DNA from: Mugil cephalus
Taxonomy: Eukaryota > Chordata > Actinopteri > Mugiliformes > Mugilidae
NCBI RefSeq assembly: GCF_022458985.1
Contig: NC_061779.1
Location: 11,916,501-11,980,500, forward strand
DNA: 64,000 nt
Reading direction: 5' to 3'
Shown: one piece after another, positions 39,676-62,918 of the stretch
Layout of the letters: each line of letters begins with the position of its first letter
Position numbering within the stretch: the stretch's first letter is position 1
Notes under the pieces: generated by a model
Seen by the model: only the letters and a program-made list of their open reading frames with translations
Databases searched by the model: none
What the model was told of the DNA's origin: nothing
Program-made: the position numbers and the translations under genes

Positions 39676-40773
39676 TAGGCTATTCAAATAGAAGATGGTT
39701 TGTTCTCACTACTTTGCAGCTGCACTCTTGAATGAACTGAATCAAACTGGACATGGAGGTTGTTTTTACACATGGAGAAGTAACATTGCTTCGCTTGAGC
39801 ATGTCATGGTTTAGTCATAGATGAAAATAACTCCTCTTAACCCTCAGGAGATGAACCTAGTATCATCTACATCCCCAGTCCGTCGTCATATATCAAACAA
39901 TGACATATGAGTTGCATTCAAATATTTCAAAATTGCTTTGAAAAATATAAGAAATCTAGGTTGTTATTCAACAAGAATCTGTGAACTCGTTTTCTTGACA
40001 CGTTTATTTTTTAATGTAACTAGAAGATGCACTGACTTACAGTAACAAAGCTCCCAGCTGTTTTTTTTTTTTTTTCATCCTAATAGCTGTAATGGATCTG
40101 GAAGCTCTCTGTTGATAGGGAAGGTATAATCTCCATTCCACCAACCCGCCTTACAATAAACTTCTCTGATGATACATTGTTTTGTTTTGTTTTGTTTTGT
40201 TTTTTTGGTGTCTGATTTTAAGCTATTAAAATATTATACATTGGTATTTAGAATGTGGGAAATAACTATCAGCAAATGAATTAAATAGATGCAATTTTCT
40301 ACTGATTATTGATGTACTGGATGTATAAAGCTATTTTAATTACATATTTAAAAAACAAAAACAAATTACAGCATCAGGTAATAAATACTGACATATAATA
40401 AAGGACTGAGATTTTCAAACATGAAATCTTATATTTACAAGCTGTATTCCATAGATTCAGACTGTGATTTTTGTTTCCATTTACATACATTAGATCTATA
40501 TACAGTCTATGGTGACACAGATGTCAAAGGAAAGAAACAACCTCTAAAAACAAGTTCCCTCAGCACAGCAGGTCTGAGAGGTACAGCATAAATAGAAATA
40601 AATTAGAGGAGCAATCACTGTTCCTGACACTGAGTGGAATGCCCAGATCCTGTGACTCACAAGAAAAAAATAAACAAAAAACAAAACAAAAGTGCAACCT
40701 GTCCCCAGAAGGTTTTTGATTTTTATGTACAGGTCTGTGCTCCAAATCCGGCACAGCTTCCTCAAACTGTCCG
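39676..40773. other. Convergent intergenic region between sephs1 and cpt1b
   Basis: AT-rich, no coding exon seen; holds a (TTTTG)n run at 40178-40207. It probably includes the cpt1b 3' UTR at the right end. It is the boundary between the 10p13-like and 22q13-like gene blocks. Confidence 0.5.
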
Positions 40774-45763
<4,990 letters not shown>

Positions 45764-46681
45764 CGCTGTGTTTTACTAACATGGATAGCAATGGGAAACT
45801 TTCAACTTTCTGAACGGCATGGGATTGAATCAAGTCGGCACTCTTAGTTCATTCTAATGACGTCTAAAACTGCGTTTACTTCTTGCATCACCTCTAATCC
45901 TGCCAAGCTCTCAGCATCCGCAGTTCAATTCCAGTGTCAATGATAAAGTAAATGATCATTAACCAATTCCAAAAAACAGAGACTCAAAAAAAAAAAAAAA
46001 AAACTTTGATGGGCCTCTGGTTGTTTGAAGGAAAGGTGCCCCCCCTTGTTCTTGTTTGCTCACAATGTAGGTCACTGATATTTGATTTGCAGATGTGTTC
46101 TTGAATATTATTTTAAAGTTGTAAATGTTCAGTCATTGTCTTTCAAACGACACGGTCTTTTGAAATCTATAACAAATATATTTGGACTTCCCACAGCGCT
46201 CCATATGATGGTTGAGGTAACAGGTCTAGTATTTCTTTTTCCATGTCATATGACTGAGCAGTCACCAACTGGGACAAAGTTCAATGGCCAGATATAGCGG
46301 TGCACCGGCTGAGCATGTGCACAGCCCTCAGATGGCAATGAAAATATAAACACAGAGTACAGCCCACAAAGGAATGCAAAATCCCTCGGTATTACAGAAT
46401 ACCGTGAGAATATTTTAGTAGGGAAAATGAAAGCGGTCCTTGTTTATGCAGAGATTTTACAAAATCAGACTGTTAATCTGATAAATGTTAATTTATTAAA
46501 AAAATAAATAAAAATCAGCACTTGTATCACTGGACGTTTCCGTTGTGATTTCTACCAGCTTTCTTTACATACCCCCAACAACACAATAAAAACGCATAGA
46601 TGTCAAGAGAGATATCAGAAGAATACAAAAAAATAGAATTCATATGAATAATAACAATAATAAATATGAAGCGGATGTATA

Positions 46682-46850
46682 CTTCACCTTGGTCAGACCT
46701 GAGTGAGCGTAGAGTCCAGCCAGGCAAAGAAAAGCTGTGACTTTGTGCGACTGAAATTCCTCTATGCTCAGGCTTGTGTGCGCGGTGTCCTTGAAGTGGC
46801 TTTCTGCAGGTAAAGATCAGAGCTGTTGTCCCCTGTGCTTTCCAATGCTC
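46682..46850 (-). other. cpt1b: Candidate non-coding first exon of cpt1b
   Basis: The cpt1b start exon needs an upstream exon. On the minus strand this segment is GC-richer than its surroundings and ends at a plausible donor (TGACCAAG|GTGAAG, exon end about 46688; a GTCTGACC alternative lies 9 bp before). It is followed upstream by a pyrimidine/purine (TC)n tract at 46848-46896. No CPT1-like peptide is encoded. Boundaries are inferred. Confidence 0.35.
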
Positions 46851-46862
46851 TCTCTCTCTCCC

Positions 46863-46896
<34 letters not shown>
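46848..46896. repeat. TC microsatellite
   Basis: Long (TC)n tract with one interruption, close to the presumed cpt1b transcription start. Confidence 0.9.
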
Positions 46897-46897
<1 letters not shown>

Positions 46898-47674
46898 CCC
46901 TGACATGCTTCTCTTTGTAATAAGACACCAAACATAAACGGAGCCTAACCTCGTGTGTTGTGAGGACTCTGCTACGCAACTCAATCCGCTGCAGCGCTGC
47001 GTTAGGAGGTTACTCAGGGCAGTGTGACATTTCACCCAGAGAGTAGAAGCACTACCCCTATGTGATAATATAATAAAAAAAATGTATTTAAAGACTTTAA
47101 GACATTAAGTTGTAATGGTGTTTATCCAATCGGAGAAAGAAAAGTGTAGTAATTAATTAATTAATTAAAGAAATATCTATAATATACACAAATAAATAAA
47201 AAACTGATAGGGTCTGGAAAGTTTTTTTTCTATGACTCTCACATTTCATGATACCCTATTTATATTCATATTCATAAATAACCTTTAATAACCTTGAAGT
47301 AACCTTTATTAACCTTGATAATCACAAGAGTTATCTAAGAAGAATTCAGTTGGATTTTGTATCTCACATACAGTTTATTTGTACGGAATATGTACAATTT
47401 TCTTAGAAGATAAACTTCAGTAAATCCTGAATTATGCACAGGGCCACAGTGAATATCAATTTGACTGAAGAATAAAGTCAAGCTTATCGTTCAGGAGTCT
47501 ATATATAGTCAGCACAAACTGAACTAAACTAAATGACTTTAAGCACAAAAGATAAGGATAATCCTCCAAAGATAATCCACTTATGTAATTTATCACCTTA
47601 CGTTTAAGAAAGACTTTAAAGCATTTATCCACTAAAACAAGCGTGCAGTGTGTTCAGGGAAGCTAACGGTAGCA
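46897..47674. other. Intergenic region between the cpt1b promoter and the kelch gene 3' end
   Basis: AT-rich, no gene seen. TTTATT at 47374-47379 (AATAAA on the minus strand) is about 300 bp past the kelch stop and is a likely poly(A) signal. An (ATTA)n-like run lies at about 47150-47170. Confidence 0.5.
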
Positions 47675-50170
47675 TTAGAAGTGAAGATAAAAGGCAGCTT
47701 CGTAGCAGATGGAGATGGGTAGAGGAGGGAGGACCGTGAGGGTGAGAGTTCGGAGATCCATCCTCACAACAGTGTTGTGCTCAATACTCGGCATCAGGAG
47801 CTGGTCGCCTACAACTGTCCCCTGCCCTGCAAAGGCCACTTTCTCAGCCCGGTGCACCTGCAGAAAAATTAGCATGAATATGAAAGGCGTCTTCATCCCG
47901 AGCCTGTGTTCACCACAGACGCTTACCTGACCCCACTTCTGTGTCTCCACGCAGAACGATGTCACCACATTCTCTGAGTTGTTCCCACCAATCACGAGCA
48001 GCCTGTCAGTGGCCCCCAGGAAATAAAGAGTGGGAAGGTCAATGTCCGCCCTGGTGAGTGTGGGAAGCAGTTCAGACCAGGAGTCTAACAGACGGAGAAA
48101 AGACAGAAGCAATAATGCTTTTAGTTTTCGTTCAAGTGAGTTAGGAATCAGAGTAAACTGTAAATCTAACTTAGGTAAACTGAGCTGAACACAATTTGCA
48201 GACAACTGCACGTACAAGTAGGAACATTCAGGGTTGGAAATAAATTAATTTCTTATTATTTGCCAAATACACAGGCACTTAGGTCCTATGAGTTAAAGGG
48301 AGGGGCTCTGTGAATCAGGTTCTGTTCTGCCATTTTTCATACCTAGCTTTGTGTTGTACTGCAGCAACAGTTTCTCGCCGGTCCTCTGGATGGTCCCCAG
48401 CACATAAACAAAGTGTCCAAGGCTTGTAACAAGGGGCACATCATGGGACAAGGACACTGTGAACTGGAAGTCAGTGAGCGGCAGTGAGGACACAAACCTA
48501 AGGCAGAGATTGCATAGATAACTGTAGGATGCTTTTCAGAAAAGGAAACATATTAATTAGAAAAACAAGTGTTACGCAACCCTGCCAGCTGTTTTTACAT
48601 CAACAAAGACGACACGAACCTCCACGTGTCCTCCCATGGATCGTAGCATTCTACAGCTGCATAGAGAGCTGTGCTGGAGTCTGGAGTCACCAGAGAGTCC
48701 AAGTACCAGCCCCCCACTGCGTAAATACAGCCTTCACAGGCTACTGCACTGAAGTGCCTTCTGTGCTGTGGAGACAACAGATGGTGTTGGTTTTCATTAG
48801 TGTTATATGATGGATCAACACAAGGCAACGAGACGCACAGATTATCCATTAGTACGATACACAAACTAGAACACCATCGTACCTTTATCATGGGTGATGT
48901 GGCGACCCACGTATGAGTAGAGGGATTATACCTGAAGGAAGCCATATTGAACTCCCAGCCTCTCTTCATACGCTGTCTGTAGCCTCCTATAACATATAAG
49001 TAATTAAAAAGCACCACAGTGGTAAAACACCACTTATCAGCCCTAAATGGGAGCTCTGTGACTGGTTGCCAATCTCCGCTGTCCTCTGACCCCTTCAGGG
49101 TGAATACACGTCTGGAACGTTCTGTTTCCGGGTCCTTCCAAGAACTCAGGTTCTCCTTTCTGAGGCTGCAGAGGCGTCGGTCTCCTTGCATCCTCAACTG
49201 CACGACCTCCTCCTTCTCCTCATCACCAAGACACCTGAGATGTGGATCACTTTCAGCGACAAGAGGCAGACGTGTCCCAAATTCTTTGCATGCTCGAAAA
49301 AAATGATAACGGGTCATACCCGATGACTTGCGGCAGCTCCAGCAGGTTTCTGCTCAGATAAGCGAACACTGTCATCTTCATCTCTGCACAGAGGAGCTCC
49401 TTAGCAAGACCCAGGTAAGTCAAACAGTTAGACGGGCTGAGTTCATCTGCCAGCACTGATAGGCACTTTGAGAGGAAGGCCTCAGCTAGGAGATAGCTAC
49501 CGACCTCCAGGGTCAGAGAGAGGTGAATCAAGAGGTGGTCTGTTGGATTTGGTTAAGTTACACCTTTGCATTAACAAGCGACACAATTAGAAATTGTGAT
49601 ACGGACTAATAGTTAGGGGGATTTTATATATTATTCTGTATACCTGGATGTGTGCTTCCAACTCCACCTGAGGGACTTTGAAATTATCATTGAAGGAGAA
49701 CTCAAGGAAGTTGTAGAAGATGGGAGAGCTCACGTGGTCCAGGTGGATGTGGCTGTCTGAGATCTCTCTCATCCTGGACTGGGACAAGGCTCTGAAGTAC
49801 TCGCTGCACTCTGAAAGTCTCTGGAGGTCCACCTTTGAAATGAATTATTAAACCAAGTTCTCTGTGGCTTTCCGTTAGTTTCTGATTAACCAGTTAGGGG
49901 AAGTACACTGTGTTTTATACTTACATGAAAGGCATGTGTGCTGGTTTGGACTGTAACCTTGGTTCCATCTCCAACGTAATATGTACGCAGCGCTTCGTAT
50001 GTTTCCCACCCCTCTGAGTCTGCTGAGCAGGATTCTCTATCAGTGACACCTGAGGATGCTAGCCAATTGTTGATAAATGGAATAGCACCCAAAAGTTTTG
50101 TGAGACCATATTTCATACAAAGGTACATCCACTTGAACAGTATCATGAAATATTTTCCCACAGTATTCAT
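47675..50170 (-). CDS. BTB-BACK-kelch protein with N-terminal hydrophobic segment
   Basis: Eight exons, 5' to 3': 50170-49925, 49832-49644, 49504-49320, 49234-48883, 48765-48620, 48497-48343, 48084-47927, 47857-47675. Phases agree and give 537 aa. Residues 1-40 are hydrophobic and basic without acidic residues (YFMILFKWMYLCMKYGLTKL). A BTB domain follows at about 74-170 (VTVQTSTHAFHVDLQRLSEC, EYFRALSQSRMRE), then BACK-like helices about 165-210 (SNCLTYLGLAKELL). Kelch blades occupy about 240-537, marked by LYVIGG, IYAVGG, VYVLG and LLVIGG with partner Trp residues (THTWVA, EDTWRF, DSWSEL, QKWGQ). Such proteins usually serve as substrate adaptors for cullin-3 ubiquitin ligases; that role is inferred. 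I could not fix the ortholog. Human KLHDC7B, a kelch gene near CPT1B and CHKB, is a positional candidate, but it is intronless and lacks a clear BTB domain. Confidence 0.88.
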
Positions 50171-52554
50171 CTCACTAATAGAGAGCGTTCACTCATTTCT
50201 GTTCTTTGAGTACCTGCTTTGTTGTGTTATTTAACACTTAAGTGGGTCAAATATGCATCTCACACATGGCCCAATCACGCATTAGCAATGGCCCTGTACG
50301 TCCTCCATATAAGGTAAAAAAAACCTCCTGAAGAATTCAAATAACCAGAGCACAAAGGAAAAATAGAGGACAGTCAATTCAGTCAATGTACCGCTGGCTC
50401 GGCTCCTATTTCCTGCCTCAGCTCAGGTGGTCACGTTCTCTTTAAAAGCAGAAATACCAAAGCAGCTGTCCAAGATTTAAGTCTACATGCCAGTAGAATC
50501 AGCACTGCGTCTAAATGTCAGGAAAAGGTAAATCCTCAAAATCTTAAGAGCTAATGAACCACTGTCACAGGTCCAGTCGATTCGAAGGCGTCCCTTTTTC
50601 TTTTTGCACTGCAGTTCTTTCTGGCCGATCTATTCTTGGCGCATGGAGGTGGGACAAACGTCAGGCCTCTTGGATGAAACGCGGTCTTCACTCTGCTCCA
50701 CGCGTCATCAAGGGTAACTCAAATTACTTTGTAGTCAGAAGACCGATGAGAGTTGATATATGATATATATATATATATATATGAGAGTAACTCACACCTT
50801 ACAAAACACACTAAAAGGTTTATCTTGTGCAATTTAATGAGGATGAAAACAGACTGACACAGATTCTATGAGTTTATTGGATTAGTGCAAAAAGGACCGT
50901 CATAGTACAAGCAAGCTTTAACAGAATGAAAATGTTCTGACAAAGTTTTAAAAACCGATACATTTAAATGAATGTGCTAAGTCACTATCACAGAATGAAG
51001 ACAACACAACTGTGACTTAGCCTGTGCCTCATTGATGAAGGCATTGCAGTATTTATGGGCGTCCCTGTGTTGTAATAGCCAATAGATGTATGCGAATGCA
51101 AAACCAAATTTCTCTACTTCAGATTAAAAGCATGTGGCTGGCAACACGAGGTGACTGCTAATCATGAAGTAGTCAGAGAAAATGGAATGTGTTTTGTTGG
51201 TGAGCTAAGCAGCTTCCATTCATAATAAAATACATCAACAAAACAATGGATCAGGTTGAAAAATCGCAGTCAAGTGAGGAAACGAACCCTTTTCACTGTG
51301 TCCTTTGCAGACTCGTGGCATATGCAGCGTGAAGTCAGATCACGGCTGCTCACAGAACGGTGGAAAAGATCAATAATACCATTAATACAATGACAATGAT
51401 TTGTTTTGCTGCCCCCAGAATTCTGTTACCATCAATAACTCGACAAATAAATGCTCTTGTCAGTAAACTGGTGCAGCTACAGTATGTGTAAAAAAAAAAC
51501 ATTAGTAAATTAGATTAGTACATTCAATCTAATCCAAATAAATAAATGCATCACAAGAGAATTGAAAGGCCAAAAAAGGCTTCTTCACATTCAAAGGAGT
51601 TACAGCAAAGGTCACGCGAGTTACAGTTATTGGTGGAACATGGAGCTGGAAGTTAATACATACATGTGTCAGTCCCAACAGCATAAGTGAGAACTTAATT
51701 TGTGTGGATGTCCCAAAGTATTATTTACAAAAAAACAAAACAAGCAAAAAAGGCAGAGAACAAAGATGGTTTAAATAATGGAGCAGAGTGGCGTCGGCAT
51801 TGGATGATACACAGACAACAAGAGGTAAACCAAGCTGAACTAAACATTGGCCGACAGTGCAGGCGAAATGTGCAGTTAATAACAGATGTCTGAAGTGGTG
51901 ACTAGACTGAATGCTACAGACTAATCTAGGAGTCACATTAACAGTACTGTTGACTGCAGTGCTACTGTATGAAACAGCCCTCAGACTCAATGAATGTAGA
52001 TAAGCTTTTAGCATTTTTCATGGACTTAACAGGAAAAAAAATAATAATTAGAGGGGAATATTTTCACATAGAGACTGAGGCAACAGAGGGAGCAGTTATG
52101 TGATGATAACCTTTCCTCACAGGATACCGTAACATTCAGCCCTCGTGCGACCCTAGCATCCTAATGCAGAGCCACCATCACAAGAGAGAAGTGAGGTAGA
52201 GCGATGCCAACACTAAAGAAATTATTCACACAAAGTCTTCTCAAGCAGAACTCAACAGTATTGATTTACTATACAGAAATGACTCACGTTAAAAGCCATT
52301 AATTCTCTGGCAAGGTACTGGTCACTGCTGACCTCTAAAGACATAGCTAAAGATTTCAGCATGCCAATGTCAAAAACTGGTCCAAAGACGTGAAGGACGT
52401 TTAAAAATGGGTCATAACAGTGCTCTCTGCTCTAGAGCTACAGCTGTTATTATATTTCACACTATGCTTCTTTAATCAAAATAATTATGGGAAGGATGCA
52501 CTTGTGCATCACCTTTAACTGGGATTTTGCTTTTTTTTTATCTTTCACAAACCA
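50171..52554. other. Intergenic region between the kelch gene promoter and chkb 3' end
   Basis: No coding exon recognised. A (TA)n lies at 50758-50782. The rest is AT-rich single-copy sequence. Confidence 0.5.
50758..50782. repeat. TA microsatellite
   Basis: (TA)n tract read directly. Confidence 0.9.
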
Positions 52555-52560
52555 TTTATT
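52555..52560 (-). terminator. Poly(A) signal, probable chkb 3' end
   Basis: AATAAA on the minus strand about 120 bp past the chkb stop at 52681. Confidence 0.5.
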
Positions 52561-52680
52561 GACATAAGCAGACCTGCATAGTTTCAGTAAGACATGGCTG
52601 AAAACAATCCCAACAGAAACAAATGAGATGACCTTGAAGTCCAGATCAATGCGAGTGCTTTCCGATCGACGTGGCGGATT

Positions 52681-59007
<6,327 letters not shown>

Positions 59008-59253
59008 TGTGAGTTTCCGGGCGAACAGTAAAGTGGCACTGGTGTGAAACGTCGGTCTGTAGCGGTAGGTGGGGCTCGCTGACAAACGAAGTCCGCCGGT
59101 AAAGCTAATTAACCGGAAGAGCCAAACATAGCTGGAAGGTCTAAGACGCATGGGAGGAGGTTGGCGGCGTAAGTATCGTAAATTCTGATGACTTTAATCC
59201 GCGCTAGCACCCACCAGTTCCTTGGCCGGAGTCTGAGCTGTCGTATTTATCGT

Positions 59254-59358
59254 CCAATCACAATTCACCTCCGTCCCTATAGCTCAATCCCATTGGCTGT
59301 TGTCGGGTAGTACGTTTCTACGTGAACTTCCCGTTTGGTGAAGGATTCTGGGAAATGT
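59254..59358 (-). promoter_or_regulatory. Probable chkb promoter motifs
   Basis: Two oppositely oriented CCAAT boxes lie at 59254-59258 and 59292-59296 (ATTGG), about 35 bp apart. ATTCTGGGAAATGT at 59345-59358 resembles the ZNF143/THAP11 site (TTCCCAGAAT on the minus strand). No TATA box is evident. They lie 250-350 bp upstream of the downstream ATG. Confidence 0.45.
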
Positions 59359-60575
59359 GTTCATGACTGTGTCGCAGGTCCTTGTTGTTTCATTGATAAT
59401 AATATAAATAAAATAACTTGTGTGGGTAGTTTTTAATTGTGAAATTGTCTCAAAGCATTTTAGTTTTATTAATTCTTAGTTCGATTTTCAATGAATTCAT
59501 ATCGCAGAAGCCCCTGTTTATTTTTGTCGTAATCCTAAACAGACAAACCTAGGAGGGCAAGGAGCACAATTATTGCACAATTATTTTATTCAAATTTTTT
59601 TTATTATTATTATTTATTGTGCTACAGATTGACCCCCAGGTTTGGCATTGGTCCACTAAATGGTTGCGTTTGGCTAGTTTTGTATGATATTATGCTTATT
59701 CCAATGGAACCAAATTAAACATGCTGGTATTTACATTGTACTAGTGAGTGATAATAAACATTACAATATAATTTAGGAGCTTTAATACACAGCAATGACA
59801 TACAAATCCAGCAAAAAACAGACAGAAATAACATTATTTAGGTTCTGTATTTCATGAAGTAGTACGATTAGCCCTTAAACTGTGTGTGTGAGATCATACT
59901 ACAAAGTATATGCAGATGCCATTTTTGTTTGTTGTACATCAACACTCAGCGTTAAGCATATTTTTATTCCCTATGTTGAAATAGATGCAATTAAAAATAT
60001 ATATGTTCAAAAGAACAAATAATACATTATTACAATTTATCATTCCGAATACATTCTGATCAACAACAAAACTATTTACAAATCAGGCTACACAGCCTCA
60101 TCACTCAGGAATTCACTTTATCATCCTAAAAGATCCTAAAGACCTGCATAAAACATTGTGAAACTGTCTTCATGCTCAGCTCACAGAAAAGGCCTAGATG
60201 GAAAATAGTCTAGATGGATCCTTCTTCGAGTCGTAGTCGTAGTCAGCTTTCATGAAATATCAGTGGTTGGTGAGTTGCTTAATAATACAGTAAAACATCT
60301 CATCTTGGTTAACTGTGGCAAGTTACTTTACAGCCCAGTCTGAATTCGGTGCTAGCTATCTAAAATTCTGTGATCGCTTAGAAAATGTCTTGTTGACATT
60401 GTCTTCTGAGAAACTAAAGAAGTAAATCATGCAGTTCTCTGAAATACATAATATTTTGGAAAAATGTGTCATGTAAATAATGTTCCTGATTTTTATTTTT
60501 ATTATTTATTATTATTATTTTTTAAAGGCTTTAGTAGTATATATTTTATAATAAGTTTTTTCTTTTAAGATGTTA
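59359..60575. other. Intergenic region between chkb and the ZP gene
   Basis: AT-rich, no coding exon seen. TTTATT at 60492-60497 (AATAAA on the minus strand), about 80 bp past the ZP stop, is the likely ZP poly(A) signal. Confidence 0.5.
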
Positions 60576-62625
60576 TCATGTTGTGATGATAATCTCCTGA
60601 CTGCTAACCACAGTGGTCTCAGATCTGGATCTTTTCTGGAAGGAATCAGCAATGTCTCTCCCTGTGTACAAAACATGGCAACAGTCAGATAATGGCAGAT
60701 GACTCTTCAACTTAGTATTTTTAGCTGAACCGGATTCTTGTTTTTCATACTATAACATGTGGCTGTCCCAGTCAGGATATATTTAGCGTTCATATTAATC
60801 AAAGACATGGAATGCAGACTACAATCAATTTGCTGCTCTACTTACTCTTCCTGAAGCACCTAGGTTCACAGTTATTTCCCTGAGAATGTTGGCACACACC
60901 TACTTCACAGTGGATATACACCTGGTAAAAATATATGTTGTTTGTTTGCAGATATGCTGACAAGAAGATGATTTGAATCATGATGAAACTATGCAAAACA
61001 CAAACACTTTCCCATTAGATAGCTGGATCCCATACCTTCACTCTGAGGGCGGTATTAATCTCTGGATCTGTGAGCTCAGACTGGCCGGGAGCCACACCTA
61101 CAAAAGTGAACATTTTAAAAACAAAACGCCTGTGGTGGGTTGGGTACGGGAGTCCTGATGATTCACCTACAGGAACAAGGGCTGTTAGGTAACGGTCATC
61201 ACGGTAGGGGCAGCTAAGAGGAGAGGTTAGGGCGTGTATAAATCATCAAAAATGAATTATAAAAGCATCTGATCATCCAAGTCAGACCAACTCTTACGCT
61301 TACCCATCAATCAGCAAGTCCCACTGCGGAAGACTGTGAGGGTAGGGGTCAGACGTTGTCCAGCATCTTCCAAGATTCAGGGCAAGGTTGGGATCTGTCC
61401 TCTCCAGCATTTGAATTTCAATGTAAACAGGATCCCTGAGTGTCTTTGTGACGGGGTAGTTTGATTCCTCATAAAAGCTACGGTAGGCCTCCTCCTCTGT
61501 CCGCACAAAGAGAATGGTTGGTGGCACAGTCAAAGCCAAATGAGAAAGTAAGAAATAATAATGCACAAATAACATTCTTTTTACTCACCTTCGACACAAC
61601 CCTTGACAGCACACTGTCCGTTGGCTAACCTGAGGTCCACACGTAGGGGTCCTGGAGCTGCAACATGGGGTAGTGGAGGAGCCTGACTGACCTCAGAGAC
61701 CAAAGCTTCAACTGTTGCCCCAACATATCTGCACTGGACAAGCAGCCTGAGACGAGAAATAAAGGCTATGCAAAATAAGTGAGTCAGAAAGTGAAAATAT
61801 TTGAACTCTAATCTGTCCTTTTAATGACTTTGAATGCTTTCTTTTAATGTATCCTGTGAGCACTTAGTGTTAAATAAATTAAAACAGTTACTGATAGTGG
61901 CTGTCCCTGGTGATGGCCCCGTAAGGTCCAATGGCCACTTCGTATAAGGAGGACATCCCGTTCTCATAGATTATAACACCAGCCTCCTCCTACAGCATTA
62001 TTTTAGTCTTTATTACTTCCTATTAAAAATAGAACACAAATAAAATAGAACAGTTAAGTGAGTTTCAACCCTTACCATCATGACGGTGCCACAGGCAGTG
62101 ACAGGGAACTGGTAGATGACAAAAGCTGAAGTGGTCCCAACAGCCCTGCAGCTTTCGTCATTTTCAAAAAATGTAATTGACTCCAAGTCTATGCTGGGCA
62201 GGGTGGCATCTCTGGCCACCACCACGATGAACTGACCATCCTTGGTGCACTGAAGAGTCACTGCGAGAAACAAATTAGGAAGCAAAGACAAGTTGTAATC
62301 GCTGCACTCTTTCACCATTTATCCTTAGAGAATGAGGAAAAGGGCAAGACCTACCAGATTTGCCATAATAGCACTTGCGTCCATCGAAGCAGCAGTTTAT
62401 AGACTCGCAGTCTGAAGCAGAGACGTTGGGAGCGCCACATTGTATCTTGTAGTGGTCTGCCACTTCACAAGTGTGGAATGTTTCTGTGGGCTGCAGGGGC
62501 TGCTGAGCTACGGGCATTTTGGGGGGAATGTGTGGACTCTGAGGCTGCTCCGAATATTGAGCATCTGCCAGGCGGCCAAGTAGGGCTACAGCCAGAAGGC
62601 AAGCAAAAATCAGCTTCACTGCCAT
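60576..62625 (-). CDS. Zona pellucida (egg envelope) protein, ZP4/ZPB-like choriogenin type
   Basis: Nine exons, 5' to 3': 62625-62355, 62260-62076, 61989-61892, 61746-61589, 61496-61304, 61213-61167, 61097-61036, 60921-60846, 60661-60576. They give 391 aa. Residues 1-22 are a signal peptide (MAVKLIFACLLAVALLGRLADA). A short Pro/Gln-rich stretch follows (about 23-48), then a P-type trefoil domain at about 50-89 (CEVADHYKIQCG, CESINCCFDGRKCYYG). The ZP module begins at VTLQCTKDGQFIVVVA (91 on), with ZP-C ending at CEVGVCQH...CEPRC. A furin-type RKRR site lies at 362-365, formed across the last intron, and a 26-residue tail without a membrane segment follows, as usual for teleost egg-coat subunits. 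The trefoil plus ZP order identifies the ZP4/ZPB group. Such proteins are secreted by liver or oocyte and polymerise into the chorion. The upstream TATA box and estrogen-type element favour hepatic, estrogen-driven expression (inference). Confidence 0.94.
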
Positions 62626-62696
62626 GTCTTCATTGCATAGAGTGTTTCACAATGATCAGTAGATGCTGTGAAAATCTGATACGCAAACAGGGTGAC

Positions 62697-62703
62697 TTTT
62701 ATA
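62697..62703 (-). promoter_or_regulatory. TATA box of the ZP gene
   Basis: TATAAAA on the minus strand, 72-78 bp upstream of the ATG, predicting a short 5' UTR of about 40-50 nt. Confidence 0.65.
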
Positions 62704-62789
62704 AGGTTTGGGTGATACTGACATTTTGATATCTCAGATACCATTTGCTGTCTACATATGTCAATCAAATGCTCCAGTCACTGGTTGGT

Positions 62790-62834
62790 CTATAGAGAGA
62801 TAAAGAGATAGATGGATAGATAGATAGAGAGATG
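62790..62834. repeat. GATA-type simple repeat
   Basis: Imperfect (GATA)n/(GAGA)n units read directly. Confidence 0.7.
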
Positions 62835-62905
62835 TTTTGTTTTACGGTTTTAATGTAAATAAAGAGATTATTTCTCTGTTTGAACAATTTCAAAACACTT
62901 CACTG

Positions 62906-62918
62906 GGTCTTCATGACC
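62906..62918. promoter_or_regulatory. Near-consensus estrogen response element upstream of the ZP gene
   Basis: GGTCTTCATGACC differs from the palindrome GGTCAnnnTGACC at one position. It lies about 205 bp upstream of the TATA box. Choriogenin genes of teleosts are estrogen-inducible, which makes the match more credible. Confidence 0.5.

Noticed and set aside
49253-49531. Kelch exon 3 beginning further upstream at a CAACAG acceptor
   Set aside because: That acceptor breaks the phase with exon 2; the acceptor before VGSYLLAEAF keeps phase and gives a normal BTB/BACK join.
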